DNA of 24,711 nt from NCBI GenBank assembly GCA_018398765.1, contig JAHBMJ010001903.1, positions 1 through 24,711 on the forward strand, in the 5' to 3' direction. Both the position numbers and the translations under genes were made by a program. The DNA comes from Chromera velia. Lineage: Eukaryota; Sar; Chromeraceae. Under the pieces are notes generated by a model. It did no database searches and was not told where the DNA came from. It saw nothing but the letters and a program-made list of their open reading frames with translations. How positions within the stretch are numbered: position 1 is the first letter of the stretch; each line of letters starts with the position of its first letter. Below are positions 1 through 11,642 of the stretch, one piece after another.

Positions 1-5
1 TCAGA

Positions 6-1663
<1,658 letters not shown>

Positions 1664-1751
1664 ATAAACAGGAATTGCACGGTCAATTTTGGTTAGCAGT
1701 TAACCGCAAAAAAGCTGAGAAGAAGGACAGAGCGCGTGGAACACACGCTCC

Positions 1752-1763
1752 AAGGGGGAGGGG
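1752..1763 (+). other. Putative polypurine tract
   Basis: A 12-base purine run (AAGGGGGAGGGG) lies just after the pol stop and just before the LTR-like GTAACA. In LTR retrotransposons this primes plus-strand DNA synthesis. Position and composition support the call; function is inferred. Confidence 0.55.
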
Positions 1764-1765
1764 CA

Positions 1766-2176
1766 CGTAACATAGTGAGGCGAGCCACGGGACCGGCCAA
1801 TCCCGGGGTGAGCCGAACTAACGCGCACCGCCGCCGCACGGGACGCCCGCAGCTCAGAGACTAACACATACACGCAGGCTCATGGAGGCGCTGCCATGCC
1901 AGTCTGTATTAGAAGAGAATTAAATAAAATAGAAATAAAGTGGAATTAATTCAGTCAGCTGCGTATAGCCTGAATTGAGTAAACAACAGTTGCTTGCAAA
2001 GCTTCTAGAAGCAGTTTGGAAGTGAACCTTGCACTGACAGACTTTTCGTTGTAGAGATCTAACCTAACTAAGTGCGCTCACTTAGGAGAAGAGGAGCTAC
2101 CTCCTTACGCTTACGTGCAAAGCCTGTCTTTCTTGCTTTTTTCATCTAATAAAACATATCAATCAGATCTTTTACC
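1766..2176 (+). repeat. Putative 3' LTR of the Gypsy element
   Basis: The block starts CGTAACATAG right after the polypurine tract. Gypsy LTRs commonly start TGTAAC, so the first T may have mutated. It ends near TTTTACC, giving a short imperfect GTAA/TTAC inverted end. An AATAAA-type signal lies near 2148-2153, as expected for an R region. Length would be about 411 bp. The partner LTR is outside the window, so the boundaries cannot be confirmed here. No coding sequence is seen. Confidence 0.45.
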
Positions 2177-2242
2177 TTGGAACGCGGCTCTCTGTTTCTT
2201 TTCTGTTAAAAGTTTCTCTTCTTTGTCATGGACTTCTGTGAG

Positions 2243-3417
2243 CTATTTGGCAGTCACATCTTGAAAAGCATCCTTAAGTTCCTTTTTACATCTCCCCCAC
2301 ACTCTTTGTCTCATCAAGATTCTTTTTATGAGTATGTTCACATGGTAGTCTGCTTCATTGACCAAAAAGATGAACAGGGCCATTTTGTCGATTTTTCCAT
2401 CCCCTTCTAACTTTCTTACACGCTTTGCTCTTTTGTTCCTCTCGTCTGTCCACCCTTGTGCCAGATAGCCAATGCATTCCTCCCTTTTCCATTCGTACAC
2501 TGGGCATTCTGTGAGCACATGGACCTTATTTTCGAGGACTGAAAGGCCAAGCAAGTCAGAATAGACAAATTCGTTTCTCAAGTGGCACTCTTTGTTCACC
2601 TTTCTGCGGTATTCTTCCTTTTATGACGGCGAGGCTTCTTTCTCCAAGTCTGAATGCTGCTCTCCTTCTATGACCAGGGCGCCGGTTTGGTGTAGTAAGA
2701 GGGGGCTTTTCCAATATCTTCTTCTCTGATGCATGCATGGAGTGCACCAGTATTTCTTTCTGCATTTTCTTTTTTCTCAAGGAAAGACCACAAATGAAGG
2801 CGATTTCTGTTCTGAACCAACCTGAAACCCCGTTGAACTGACTCAGTCTTACTTGTTCTTCTCTTTTTCTTGTCTTAATTGTTTGTTCTACCTGCCTCTT
2901 AAACACTTTCTTCTTTCTTTTTTTTATCTTATCTACGTTTCTTTTTCTCAACCATCTAACTATTCTGTCTCTTGTCTCAAAAGAATTAAGGCTGTTGGCC
3001 TGCCTGTGCTGGTGCTCTTCTTATCTCAAATGGGTGTTCACCTCTATCATACAGCGCTCTTGCACTCTCTTCTAAGTGGGGAAAGAATTCATACGGATGC
3101 ATTTCCTTTCCCTTTAGTCTGCTGTCCACTCCTCTCTGAACTGCATCGATCAACGCATAGAAGACAGGGGATTCTCTTTTCTTTTTCAAAACAGCAGCCC
3201 CCCATGTCAGCATCCGATCTGCTACCTTCAGCTCTGATTCGCTGCTCGATCGGAAGAAGACCCCCCTTTAAATACATTGATAAGACGCTAAGATACGACG
3301 CTTTCTTTTTCTCGTATGCCCAACACCCACTTCACAAACCTTCTCTGTAACTGGTTGAATTTCTCGAAACTCTTTTTTATGTCGCTGTGGATTTCATAGC
3401 CATATAGCCAAACTGCC
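2243..3417 (-). pseudogene. LINE C-terminal region with H..EC remnant
   Basis: The segment after the thumb keeps traces of the usual LINE C-terminus: a YG.E.W-like strand is damaged near 3400, and a helical segment (ALIDAVQRG) lies at 2986-3213. The final segment at 2243-2599 contains VHVLTECPVYEWKREE, matching the family's H..L.ECP.Y...R element. The two upstream cysteines expected of the zinc motif are not seen. Frames change at least twice and stops are present. The last stop is TAG at 2243-2245. Confidence 0.65.
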
Positions 3418-4570
3418 CTAGCTAACTATCTGTTTGAACCACTCAAAACAAACACTTGGAGGCAGCTCACCTGTGACTGCTATCTTTGCTTTTAGAGAGT
3501 AGAAAGCTCTTTCTATCTTTCTGTATCTTTTATCCATTATCTTTTCTATCAAACAGTCGTCTGTTATCAAGAAGCCCAGGTATGGGTATTCAGATGCCCT
3601 TTTCAGTTCCTCTCCGGCCAAACTGAACTCATATATATTCCTTCTTTCCTGGTCTCTCCCCTCCCTCCATATGAAGAACATCCATCTTAACTTGATTTGA
3701 CTTGGTTGAAAGAGGAATTTCTATGTCGTTTGTGTAGCCTTCCGCTCCCTTCAGCAGTGTCTTAAAACCTTTTTCCTCCTTTGACTCAAGAAACACGTCG
3801 TCTGCATACAGACCTGCGTCAAAGTCCACTGTGCATCCCTGCACACCCACCTTTGCCTTTATCCTTCCTGCCTATCGTCTGTCTCCCTCCAGTTCTCTGT
3901 CTGCTCTCCTTCTTATTTCAGCAGGCTACAGCAGGCATATCCTTGGTGTACATAGAATAAATGACAGGCCCTGCTGAACCTCCCTGCTTTCCTTTTTTCC
4001 TTTTTCTCTACCACCAGTCTGTTCCTTTCACTCTCATCCTGATGTCTCTTATCGACTCTATAATCTAATTAGCCATCCAGTCTGACAACTTATTTTTAAT
4101 TCTTCAGCTGTCTGTACAGCTTTTTGTGTCTCACTTCATCAAACGTCCTTGTAAAATCTAAAAAAGGAACAAAAAGCACAAGAACACAAACAATATTATT
4201 CAATAAAGGAAAAATTGCGTCGAGCGTACCTGATCCCTTCTTGTATGTAAACTGAAAAGGTGTGGCAGAGTCCATGTGTATCCTTTCTTCCTCACTTGCC
4301 CCCCTCATCACCAGTTCCCCACACTTTGCTATTGCAGAGGTCAAGTGTATGAGTCTCCATGCCCCTAGAAGAGCCTGCATCTTTCCCAGCTTTGGGACCA
4401 GTCTGAGAGCGATTGGCAAGTCGGTCCAGCCTTTTGGCCACCATGTGTATCTTGCTGAGACAAAAAAGAGATAGGTGTAGAGATCGACTGCATTCCGACA
4501 CTTCTTTATTATTTTTAGCACCCCCAGGGGCATGTCATCCTTTCCTGCTGCCTTTCTTGGGTTTTCTGCC
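3418..4570 (-). pseudogene. LINE reverse transcriptase domain, multiply frameshifted
   Basis: The domain starts with GKDDMPLGVLKIIKKC. The first catalytic Asp is in FLDFTRTFDEV (4156-4158), preceded by the FTYKKGSGTLDAIF motif. The GQG-type motif is recognisable as GGSAGPVIYSMY near 3930-3995 in a second frame. The YADD active site is at 3797-3808 in a third frame. The thumb (EYPYLGFLITDD) is at 3418-3681 in a fourth. TAA stops fall near 4096, and TAG and TGA stops lie between the motifs. All core catalytic motifs survive, but not in one frame. Confidence 0.85.
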
Positions 4571-5430
4571 TTGTGTATAGCCTTTTTTACTTTTTTTGTC
4601 CTTATGGCGCTTTTTATTGCTCCTGCCCCCGCCCTTGCTCTTTTGATTTCTTTCTACCCATCTTTTTTCCCCCTGTTCTCTGCTTCCTCTCTTTTCCTTA
4701 CGTTTCCTTCTATCTGGAAAAGTTTTTCGTTCCCTCTCGCTATCTCGTCATTTGACATCCTATTCTTTTGGCGCACTTCCTTTCTTGTTGAGAGGGCTCT
4801 CCATATACTCCATCCGCCTCTGTCTTCTTTCAATTGATTTATTTTTCTCTGTGTTCTTCTTGTGCGGTCCCTCTGTTTTCTTTTTCTTTTAATCCTTCTG
4901 TATTCTTTGCTTACCTCTCTTTTCTCCGTTTTTGCCCTTTCTAACTCTTCTTTTGCAATTCTTTTTATCTCTTCTTCATGTGCAAGAGTCTCTCTCTCCT
5001 TTTTTTTAGCCTTAGCTACTTTCTCGTCTGCTTTTCTTTCTCTGTTTCGTGCTTCTTTTTCTTTTTTCTTGCAGATGACTTCAAGGGGGTCATCAAGGAG
5101 TATTTCTGTCCCTCTTCTCTTTTGTTTCTCTCTTTGTGCTGCTTTCATGTATTCCTCTCTGACCACCATCTCTATTCTTCTGTATTCCTCTTCTAATGTT
5201 TTTCTTTCTACACCAAAGCCCTCTTCTTTTTGCAAGATGTCTCGAGGTTTTCTTTTTCTATTCTTTTCAATTCTTTTTTCAAGGCCTTCCGTGAATTCCT
5301 TCTCCGCTCTTGCAGGTAGAGGACCCCACCATCTTTTCTTTATTTGGTCTTCCTCTCTTAACTCAATTTCCTTCTTTTTCTTCTTTTTTCCTTTCTCCGG
5401 TTCTTCCTTTATCTGTACTTTCAGGCTTAT
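4570..5430 (-). pseudogene. LINE linker region, Lys/Glu/Arg-rich coiled coil
   Basis: The stretch between endonuclease and reverse transcriptase codes for long runs of Lys, Glu and Arg with heptad-like spacing, probably a coiled coil. LINE ORF2 proteins normally have a charged linker here; at close to 290 residues this one looks long. It is interrupted by TAG at 4654-4656, after which the same frame continues into the reverse transcriptase start (KAAGKDDMPLG). The long opposite-strand open frames here are shadows of this composition. Confidence 0.7.
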
Positions 5431-6396
5431 ACACAGTGCAAGGTGGTCGAAATTAAGGGAGTGGAGGGGGTGGATTGTGAAGAACAAAACAGAAGGGAGC
5501 AACTCAGGGGACACGCACACATAGTCATTCACTGCCTTCTCTTCGTTACCTACCATGCACGCATCAAATGTATATCGTTCATCGAAGTCAAACGCCTCCT
5601 CCTCCTTTCCTTCCTCGATGCAACATTTTTGCAGTCCGTTAAAGAGAACGATCTTTCTTCCTTGTCAATGACAAAAAGAAATGAAGATGTCTCTTCGCTT
5701 ATCTGCCTTCTTGTTCTCTGACTCTCTATATAGTCTTGAATCCCCTTTTCCTTTTTCCGCTTCTCTTTCTGCTCTTGGTCTGTCTATCTCTCCGTCACCC
5801 CACACCATGCGTGGTGCCAGGGTGACCATCCCTGTTCTTGCATTGAAATCTCCTCTAATACATTGAAGACTCCTTTTTCCTCCTTTTATTTCTGATTTCC
5901 TTTTGATCCCTTCCAATTTTTCGTTTACCTCTTCAAGCAGTGTTTCATCTTCTTGAGGGGAGTCTGTACAAAGGTCATATATTCCCACTACGCACGGCTA
6001 GTTGAGATCGTCAGGGGCACTCACCCATGTAGCAGCTCTGCTCATCCTCTCTGCTTCGAATCCTAACCCTTTCGCTTTCTCCTCTATCAGTATTACTACC
6101 CTTCCTATTTGCTTCACTTCCTCTTCTTCCTCGTGTTGTCCTTTTTTTATCAGTGGAAAGTTTTGTCCTTCTAGTTTTCTGTTCACAGTCGAACATTTGT
6201 GCAGGGCCGATCCTGTCTCAACTAAAAATAGAATGTCTGCCTCTTGTACCTCTCTTTCAAAGCTTTCTGAAGCTAGAACAGTCTCCAATTTCAAAACACT
6301 TCCTCGGCAGTTAAACCACCATATATTCAAGACTTCTTCTCCCATTTTCCCAGTTTTTGTTGACTGCTTGACACTGCTTGCATAATTGTTTTCCAC
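5430..6396 (-). pseudogene. LINE endonuclease domain (APE-like), broken
   Basis: Endonuclease motifs appear in order: an N in NCRG near 6310, the catalytic E in FLVETGS near 6219, GDFNARTG at about 5830-5853, NDYVCVS near the end, and FDHLAL near 5448 where the family has SDH (Ser replaced by Phe). Two in-frame stops interrupt it: TAG at 5998-6000 just before a strand-like VVGIYDLC segment, and TGA at 5665-5667. It would have nicked target DNA to prime reverse transcription. An acidic leader (about 6400-6515) precedes it in the same frame. Confidence 0.8.
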
Positions 6397-6515
6397 CTCT
6401 TCACTTTCTAATTCTTCTTTGCTTCCTTCTCTTTTTTTGTTTTCTCCCCCTTCTGATTCTGTTATGGATGACAGGATGCTTGACAGAGGAGAGAGCGCGA
6501 CTGTTTCTTCTGAAT

Positions 6516-6971
6516 CTCATTACGACAAAATTGGAGAAAGAGGAGGTGACGGAGGGTTTTAAGGTATAGGACTTCGAGGGGGTGGAGGTGGGGGGGGAGG
6601 TGGAGGCGGGGGGGGAGGTGAGAGAGGTGGAAGGGGAGGACTAAAGTCAGACGGCGCATGCGAATGAGAAGAAAAAAGAAGAGAAAGGGGAAAAGGGCAC
6701 GTGTTTTTGTAAGAGGAGAGAGCTGACAAAAAGGATGAATGGCGGTTCTCCCAACCTGGCCTCTTCCCGTCCCCCCACCCTCTTTTTTCATAGCTTTTCA
6801 TTCCCACGCCAGGACCGGGAGAAGTCAGAGGAAAACAAAACAGTGGGGGCTCAGGAGAGGGGTGGGGCAAAAGGGAGCAAGACGTGGGTGCGTGTGTGTG
6901 CATGTGTGTGAGAGAATGTGGGGGAAGAGGAGGTACAGGGGGGAGGTGGAGGGGGAGGACCAAGGTCAGAC
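6516..6971. repeat. G-rich/polypurine low-complexity block with a 29-base direct repeat
   Basis: From about 6570 to 6640 the plus strand is GGAGGTGG-type repeat; the opposite strand would read as polyproline and is not taken as a gene. An imperfect 29-base direct repeat (about 26 identities) occurs at 6624-6652 and 6943-6971, core GAGGTGGAGGGGGAGGAC. The block also has GTGTGTG runs near 6890-6910. It lies beyond the 5' side of the LINE and may include that element's unrecognised 5' region. No gene is supported. Confidence 0.6.
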
Positions 6972-7682
6972 TAAATTAAATTTTAGGCCTGAGAATACCT
7001 GAGAAACTTTAGTATGATAGGGTCTATCAAATTCTATCAAATCTACTTCAAATCTGACCCTTTAACCTCAAATCTTCGAGGTCAATCCGTCATTCGGTCT
7101 CTCAAATGAGTCTTCACACTTTTTTGTGCGAAAAAAAAAATGATCACAAAAAGATTTTTTCATCGGTTTCACATGAATATGAACGCCCAAAAGCTTTTAA
7201 TTCCAAAGGTCTGTTCAGTGAAAAAGAGGTCATCCAGTCTATTTTCCAGACATTCAAGTTTTGATTGAGGGTTTGAAGTGGTTTTTTGTTGTGCTGTGGC
7301 AGTTTTTACGCTTTTTTGTTAAATTGCCCCTTCTTGGCCCCCCCCTCTATCAAACTAATCAATGATGTCAAACAATCCCACAGGTCATGCATAACAACAA
7401 GAAAATTCTAGTCTTAAATTAAAATGACTCTCTAGGATAACTCTAAGATACTAGCTAAGATAAAAACTTATGTAAACTCTTAGCTTTGACAATAGTTTAT
7501 TATAATTTTAAGAGTCTTAATTTAGCTTTTAGTCTAGTTTTTAGTGATTTTCTTGTCTCTAAGGCTTTCTAGAATTTGCTAGTGGTGTCGAATGTGTCAT
7601 ATCGTCTTCAGTGCTACCGAGAGTGACCTCTAGACTTTAACCTCAAATCTACCTCAAATCTGGTCAGATTTGTCAATGAACT
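6972..7682. other. AT-rich spacer with short direct and inverted repeats, no gene seen
   Basis: The sequence is AT-rich and has stops in all frames. The 16-mer CTTTAACCTCAAATCT occurs exactly at 7060-7075 and 7635-7650. Inverted repeats cluster at 7410-7530: AGCTAAGA (7453-7460) pairs with TCTTAGCT (7478-7485), and TAAATTAAAATGACTCT (7415-7431) pairs with AGAGTCTTAATTTA (7511-7524) with a three-base bulge. This could be a small non-autonomous element, but no coding part is present. Confidence 0.5.
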
Positions 7683-7687
7683 TGAAG

Positions 7688-7755
7688 CTCAAATCAAATA
7701 AATCAAATCAAATCAAATTAAATCAAATCAAATCAAATCCTATCAAATCAAATCT
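7688..7755 (+). repeat. AATCA pentamer microsatellite
   Basis: A tandem array of the five-base unit AATCA, with a few one-base variants, fills this stretch. The same unit also appears dispersed upstream (7020-7080 and 7640-7670), so the array may have grown from that sequence. It does not resemble a telomeric repeat. Confidence 0.85.
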
Positions 7756-8100
7756 GGTTACTAAGGGCGGAACGAGGCTTGAAACATGTTTGCACGGAGC
7801 TCTCCACCCAGGGGGCACTTATATTAAATCCCCTGCAACTCCGGCCTCTGACCTCTGAGGCGACGCTCGCGGGGGTGTACACATATGCACACAGGCCCCG
7901 GCACGCCCTCACAACTTGACAAAGAAGATATGCATGTATGATGCATGTAACGGCCCGCGCCTGGGTTCCACACCGATGCATGTATGGCTCCGCAGAGGGC
8001 GGAGCTATAAATCCATTAATGCCCCCCGGGGCTTTTGGAGTTGTGAGCGGAGCGAGCGGCTCTGTAGCTGTTGATATCATTTGAGCGAAATCCAATGACT
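7756..8100. other. Moderate-GC segment with hairpins, no gene seen
   Basis: This GC-richer island between two AT-rich regions has a perfect 7-bp hairpin GCTCCGC (7987-7993) / GCGGAGC (7999-8005) with a five-base loop, and a repeated GCATGTAT word (near 7930-7945 and 7978-7985). The only open frame of note (minus strand, 7748-8095) has no recognisable domain and is not called. Confidence 0.4.
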
Positions 8101-8500
8101 AAAAACGTTGTTTTATGGCCAATACAGCTTAAAAATAACTGCAATTCAAAAATTTACGTTCCTGGTCCTCTTCATTAAGTTTATTTTAATTCTTTTATTT
8201 TAAAAGTTATGCTTTCTTTTTCGCATTTTATTCTAGCGTTTTATTAGAAACTATATCGCGATTATTCAAAAAATATACCAAGTTATCGGTTATAACTCGA
8301 TCCAGAACTCTAGCTAGAACTCGATACTTAGTACAAATGGCACATTCACACATTGGAAACTTACTAGGAAACTTAATGAACTAATTGTTTAAAAGAGTTA
8401 ACATCTGGTTAGGAACTTACTAAACACAATTTTGAAAGTGGATGTTTAAGGTTATTTGGGGATCCTTGACCCCTTAACTTCGTAACCAGTACAAAAAATC
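8101..8500. other. AT-rich spacer, no gene seen
   Basis: This is AT-rich sequence with many short near-repeats (for example AACTCGAT near 8295 and 8323, GGAAACTTA near 8355 and 8369) and stops in all frames. I see no coding signal or RNA gene. Confidence 0.5.
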
Positions 8501-9190
8501 CCCACCAAATTGGCATACATGCTGAATAGTTGCAATGCAGGACATGCTCAGGGTGCCCCTGGGAGAGCACCTCTTGCCGGGGTCTCTCTCTCTGTGAGTG
8601 GGATGCAGTGGAAAGGGGAAGGTGTGTGTGTAGGGGGGGGGTACTGTGGGTGGGGGGGTCGGGTCACGACTCGGGTGGTTGGGGGCGAGTTTGGAGTGAC
8701 TTCGGCTTCCCCCTCACCCTCTCCTTTTCTTCCTCAGACTCTCTCTCGGACAGTCAACTCTCGAGGGTGGACACCTCTCGTTCACTTTGGTGAGGATGCG
8801 CATCCCCCCTCACTTTCTCCTTTGCCTGCTTTGCCATCCCTCTCTCTCTCAAGAAGCAAAGAAAAGAACACACCGACCGGACCACCCCCTCGTCTGTTCC
8901 ACCTGCATGCCGTCTCTCTGTGTCGTTTCTGCAGACAACAGAAGGAGTCGGAAGATGAGTGTCACTGAGAACACGGGAAGTCTGTGGCTGTGTCTCACCA
9001 ATTGTTTCTGGCTCTGCTTTTGCTTTGCCGGTAAAAACAATTTCTTTCGAAAGAGTGAAGCTTGCCGAGAAGGAAACAAAAACCTCTTTTTCAGAGAACA
9101 AAAGAAAAAGATGAACACCCCCCACGGAACAGACAAATCAGATCACTCGCACGCGAAAACAAAAACAAACAAACAGACAGACCCACTTAC
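8501..9190. other. Low-complexity region, no gene supported
   Basis: The region contains a 9-base G run at 8633-8641, pyrimidine-rich stretches and short purine repeats. Open frames on both strands are biased in composition and match nothing I know. A minus-strand acceptor-like TGTCTGCAG near 8935 could start a further exon of the unrecognised minus-strand gene, but no convincing product follows. Confidence 0.35.
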
Positions 9191-9419
9191 CCATGTCTGC
9201 ATCCCCATCCATCCATCTGTCGATGGTCCTCCAGTCGTCCTTGTCGATCTTGAAATGAAGAGTGCCTGCCTGAGCACGCTGTTGCGGATCAGTCCGTCCA
9301 TTACCGTTCGCAGCTTCCACCTCGACGTCATTCGCGTAGTCGGAATGAAGCCCGCCAGAGTCAATGCATACCGGTGAGGGTTGATCACATGCATGCGATC
9401 GGGGGGGGAACCGAAGTCC
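9191..9419 (-). CDS. Candidate exon of an unrecognised minus-strand gene
   Basis: The exon is bounded by a consensus acceptor (TTAATTCAG before 9419) and a strong donor (G then GTAAGT at 9185-9190). Read from the acceptor it is open throughout, 76 codons ending in phase 1. The product is acidic at its end, with LHFKIDKDDWRTIDRWMDG as its most protein-like part. An alternative frame is also open and more basic, so the frame is not certain; an 8-base C run inside the exon could hide an indel. I recognise no family. It lies in the same orientation as the other candidate exons up to 14781 and may be the 3' part of that gene. Confidence 0.35.
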
Positions 9420-10913
9420 CTGAATTAAGCAGTCATGCTTGCAGGAGATGAGGAAGATCGCAGATTCCTTCCAGATCTGCAGACAGGTACAAAACAAAAG
9501 CAAGAGACACAAAGAGAAGAGGAATGAAGTTCCCTCCCGGTCGACAGACAGACAGACTGCTTTTTCCTGAGAAAAGACATCTGTGGGCTTTGTTGTTCGA
9601 TTGACGAACGGCTCATACGCGAACAAAGGGTGGGTACGCAGACAAGAGGGGTGGATAGAAACAAACGCCAAAAGGGAGTCAGAGGGACGATCCTCTAGAC
9701 GAAAGGGAAAATCTTTCTCATGGAAAGTGCAGCGATCGGCGCATTCCTCTGTTTTCATGTCGGTCTTTCTGTCTGTCCTCCTTTTCTTTCCGTGTATGCA
9801 GTGGCCGCGACCGACCAGGGGCATCTTTTGGTCCTCTTCTTCCTCTTCAGCCGACACTGGGGCCGCAACTGCTCCTACGGCTGTGGTTGTGGGTTTTCGT
9901 CATCTTCCTGATATATGGTGCTTTGTTGTCCTCGAGGGCCCCTCCCGTCTCCCCTTGCGCCGCCGCGGCCCCCGTTGGCTGTCTGGTTCTCTCCTGAATA
10001 GGATTCAAGGAAGAAAACGCTAAAGAAGAGAAAGAGGCGGAAGAAGCGGCTGGAGGGGGCAACGGAAAGTCTTTGGGAAGAGAGGCGCCTCGTCTCTGAT
10101 TTTTACTTCTGTGAAGTGGGTCTTGGGCCCTGGTGCAAATTTAGAGGGCTCAGCTGGCCCTCGCATGCAGGGAGCAGAGGCACCAGGCCATCATGATCAG
10201 GTCTCTATCCTCCATGGCGTTGGAACAGAAGGACACAAAAGAGAGAAGAGACTGATGTGAACTCGAAGCTTCTCTGGGGTCTGAGTTGGGGGGAGCAGGA
10301 GACGGACTTCTGCCACCTCAATTTTTCGATTTCTTCTTTTCGGCCTGCATCTTTCTTTCTTTCTGGCCCTTTGATTCCCTCTTCGCACCAGTCCTCTGCA
10401 TGTGCCTCCTTTGCTCCTTCTTCCTGGTCCCCTTTTTCATCCCAAACCCCTTACTTTCCGAGTCCATTTCCCCCTTACTCTCCTTCTTAGTCCCCTCTGC
10501 TTTTCTTTTCTGGACGCATCCCCTTTCTCGGAGCCGTCAACAGAGAGCTTTGTATGCCTTCCATGCAGCATCCACTGCAGATGTCCCCTTCCACCACTCG
10601 ATCAAGCCTCTCAAGGAAGGACGATTCTCTTGTTCTTGCAGGCCTGCACCCACAGACGCGCACCATGCAAAAGAGATGAACCGACCCCCAATCTGCAACT
10701 GAAAGGGTTTGTTTTTGAATGCTTACAATGTAACAAGCAAACCCGCCTCATTCAGCGCTTGACGAGAAAACGCAGAGAAGGAAAGGTAGTTACCGAAAAT
10801 GGACACAGCAAGAAGACAAAAAAAGCGAAGACAGAGCCGGAGGGAAAGGCAGCCAAAAGAGCCTGACACAGAAAAGACAGAAGGTGGCGAAAGGCTCTCG
10901 CTGGTGATCTGAC
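9420..10913. other. Mostly intron-like sequence with one weak candidate exon
   Basis: A minus-strand segment at 9879-9993 has an acceptor (GAATCCTATTCAG) and a possible donor (GTAGGA), and can be read as a Gly/Gln-rich or a Lys/Asp-rich segment depending on frame, so it is left uncalled. Pyrimidine-rich tracts at 10310-10510 read as hydrophobic open frames on the plus strand but look compositional. Nothing else is supportable. Confidence 0.3.
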
Positions 10914-11396
10914 CTTGTCGTCTCGTTCCCTTCCAGCAGGCCCGCGCGCACCGATAGAGATCTCGATTCCTCTCCTGACGAAGGCCTTCACCGTCTTCTG
11001 CTTGACTTTGAATCCGCAACCCCCCCCCCCCNNNNNNNNNNNNNNNNNNNNNNNNNNNNNNNNNNNNNNNNNNNNNNNNNNNNNNNNNNNNNNNNNNNNN
11101 NNNNNNNNNNNNNNNNNNNNNNNNNNNNNNNNNNNNNNNNNNNNNNNNNNNNNNNNNNNNNNNNNNNNNNNNNNNNNNNNNNNNNNNNNNNNNNCGGAGA
11201 AGAAGACCCTCCGGCCCCTCAGAGAGAACAGGCGGACAATCTTGAGGAACAGCAGCAGGAAAAAAGGAAGGAAAATGTTCCAGAAGGCCTGAGAGTTCTC
11301 GTTGTGGATTTGGAACTTCCCAATGGGGACGCTCTTGGCGTGTTCCTTCGCGAGCGGCATCTCTGCACGGCCTTGGGTGTCTTTCTGACAGTGCAC
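10914..11396 (-). CDS. Candidate exon with membrane segment, copy 1 (contains assembly gap)
   Basis: The acceptor is a pyrimidine-rich tract ending GAGCACAG before 11396; the donor is AAG then GTCAGA at 10908-10913. In the chosen frame the product runs through KEHAKSVPIGKFQIHNEN, then a strongly hydrophobic segment (FLPFFLLLFLKIV) typical of one membrane helix, then basic SLRGRR. After the gap, FKVKQKTVKAFVRR follows in a compatible frame. A close copy of the first part exists at 15887-16040, where three- and twelve-base length differences keep the frame, which supports coding. A second frame is also open in both copies. No family is recognised; a single-pass membrane protein is an inference. 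Confidence 0.4.
11032..11194. other. Assembly gap (163 N) in a poly(C) tract
   Basis: The gap follows a 12-base C run (11020-11031) and is followed by CGGAGAAGAAG. In the second copy of this region (15908-15930) the same flanks are joined directly by nine C bases. The gap may therefore be only the C run, with little or no missing sequence. Confidence 0.9.
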
Positions 11397-11550
11397 CTGT
11401 GCTCAAGCAGGGAGGGAGGGAGGGAGGGGGGGGTTCCTTCCTTCCACCTCTTTGGGTCTTTGTGAGACCCCTTTCCCTCTCTAGTCCCCTCCTTCTTTGC
11501 GGCTGTGGGCTGCCGTTCTGCCGTTCTCTCTCCTGGCANCCCCCCCCCCC

Positions 11551-11642
11551 TCTTCTCCTGTTGCAGTGCATCCTCATATTCTTCCTCCTCGGAGACGTCA
11601 AATGGACTCTCAGAGAAGAAACCTGGAGGCCGACCTGTAACC
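11551..11642 (-). CDS. Candidate acidic exon of an unrecognised minus-strand gene
   Basis: After an acceptor-like TGTCTGCCAGACAG (or the internal ACAG at 11635) one frame reads through GRPPGFFSESPFDVSEEEE and on to EYEDALQQEKR, a coherent acidic segment with no stop. The 3' end runs into an 11-base C run with one undetermined base (11539-11550 on the plus strand), so the donor cannot be placed. It would lie just upstream of the membrane-segment exon at 10914-11396. Confidence 0.3.

Larger units (their letters stand above)
2243..6515 (-). mobile_element. LINE (non-LTR retrotransposon) ORF2 remnant, APE-endonuclease type
   Basis: Read on the minus strand, the order is APE-type endonuclease, Lys/Glu/Arg-rich linker, reverse transcriptase, and a C-terminal H..EC remnant, which is the ORF2 plan of I/Jockey-like LINEs. 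From about 6515 to 4099 everything lies in one frame, broken by TAG at 5998-6000, TGA at 5665-5667 and TAG at 4654-4656. Beyond that the similarity moves through at least four frames with more stops of all three types. No ORF1, poly(A) tail or target-site duplication is recognisable. The coding strand is strongly purine-rich, so the plus strand reads as long CTTTCTT runs. It is a dead copy. Confidence 0.85.

Noticed and set aside
4862..5524. 220-codon plus-strand frame rich in Ser, Phe and Leu
   Set aside because: It is the opposite-strand shadow of the LINE linker; the minus strand holds recognisable endonuclease and reverse transcriptase motifs in one frame through this region.
6045..6075. 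TTCGAATCC, a tRNA T-loop-like word
   Set aside because: There are no matching acceptor, D or anticodon stems, and it lies inside the LINE endonuclease coding sequence.
6559..6963. Minus-strand polyproline-rich frame
   Set aside because: It is produced by the GGAGGTGG repeat on the plus strand and has no domain or start context.
7688..7755. AATCA array considered as telomere-like
   Set aside because: The unit has no G-run, the array is short and internal, and the same word is scattered nearby.
8510..8968. 152-codon plus-strand frame
   Set aside because: It is Gly/Ser/Pro-biased over G-rich and CT-rich repeats, without splice or domain support.
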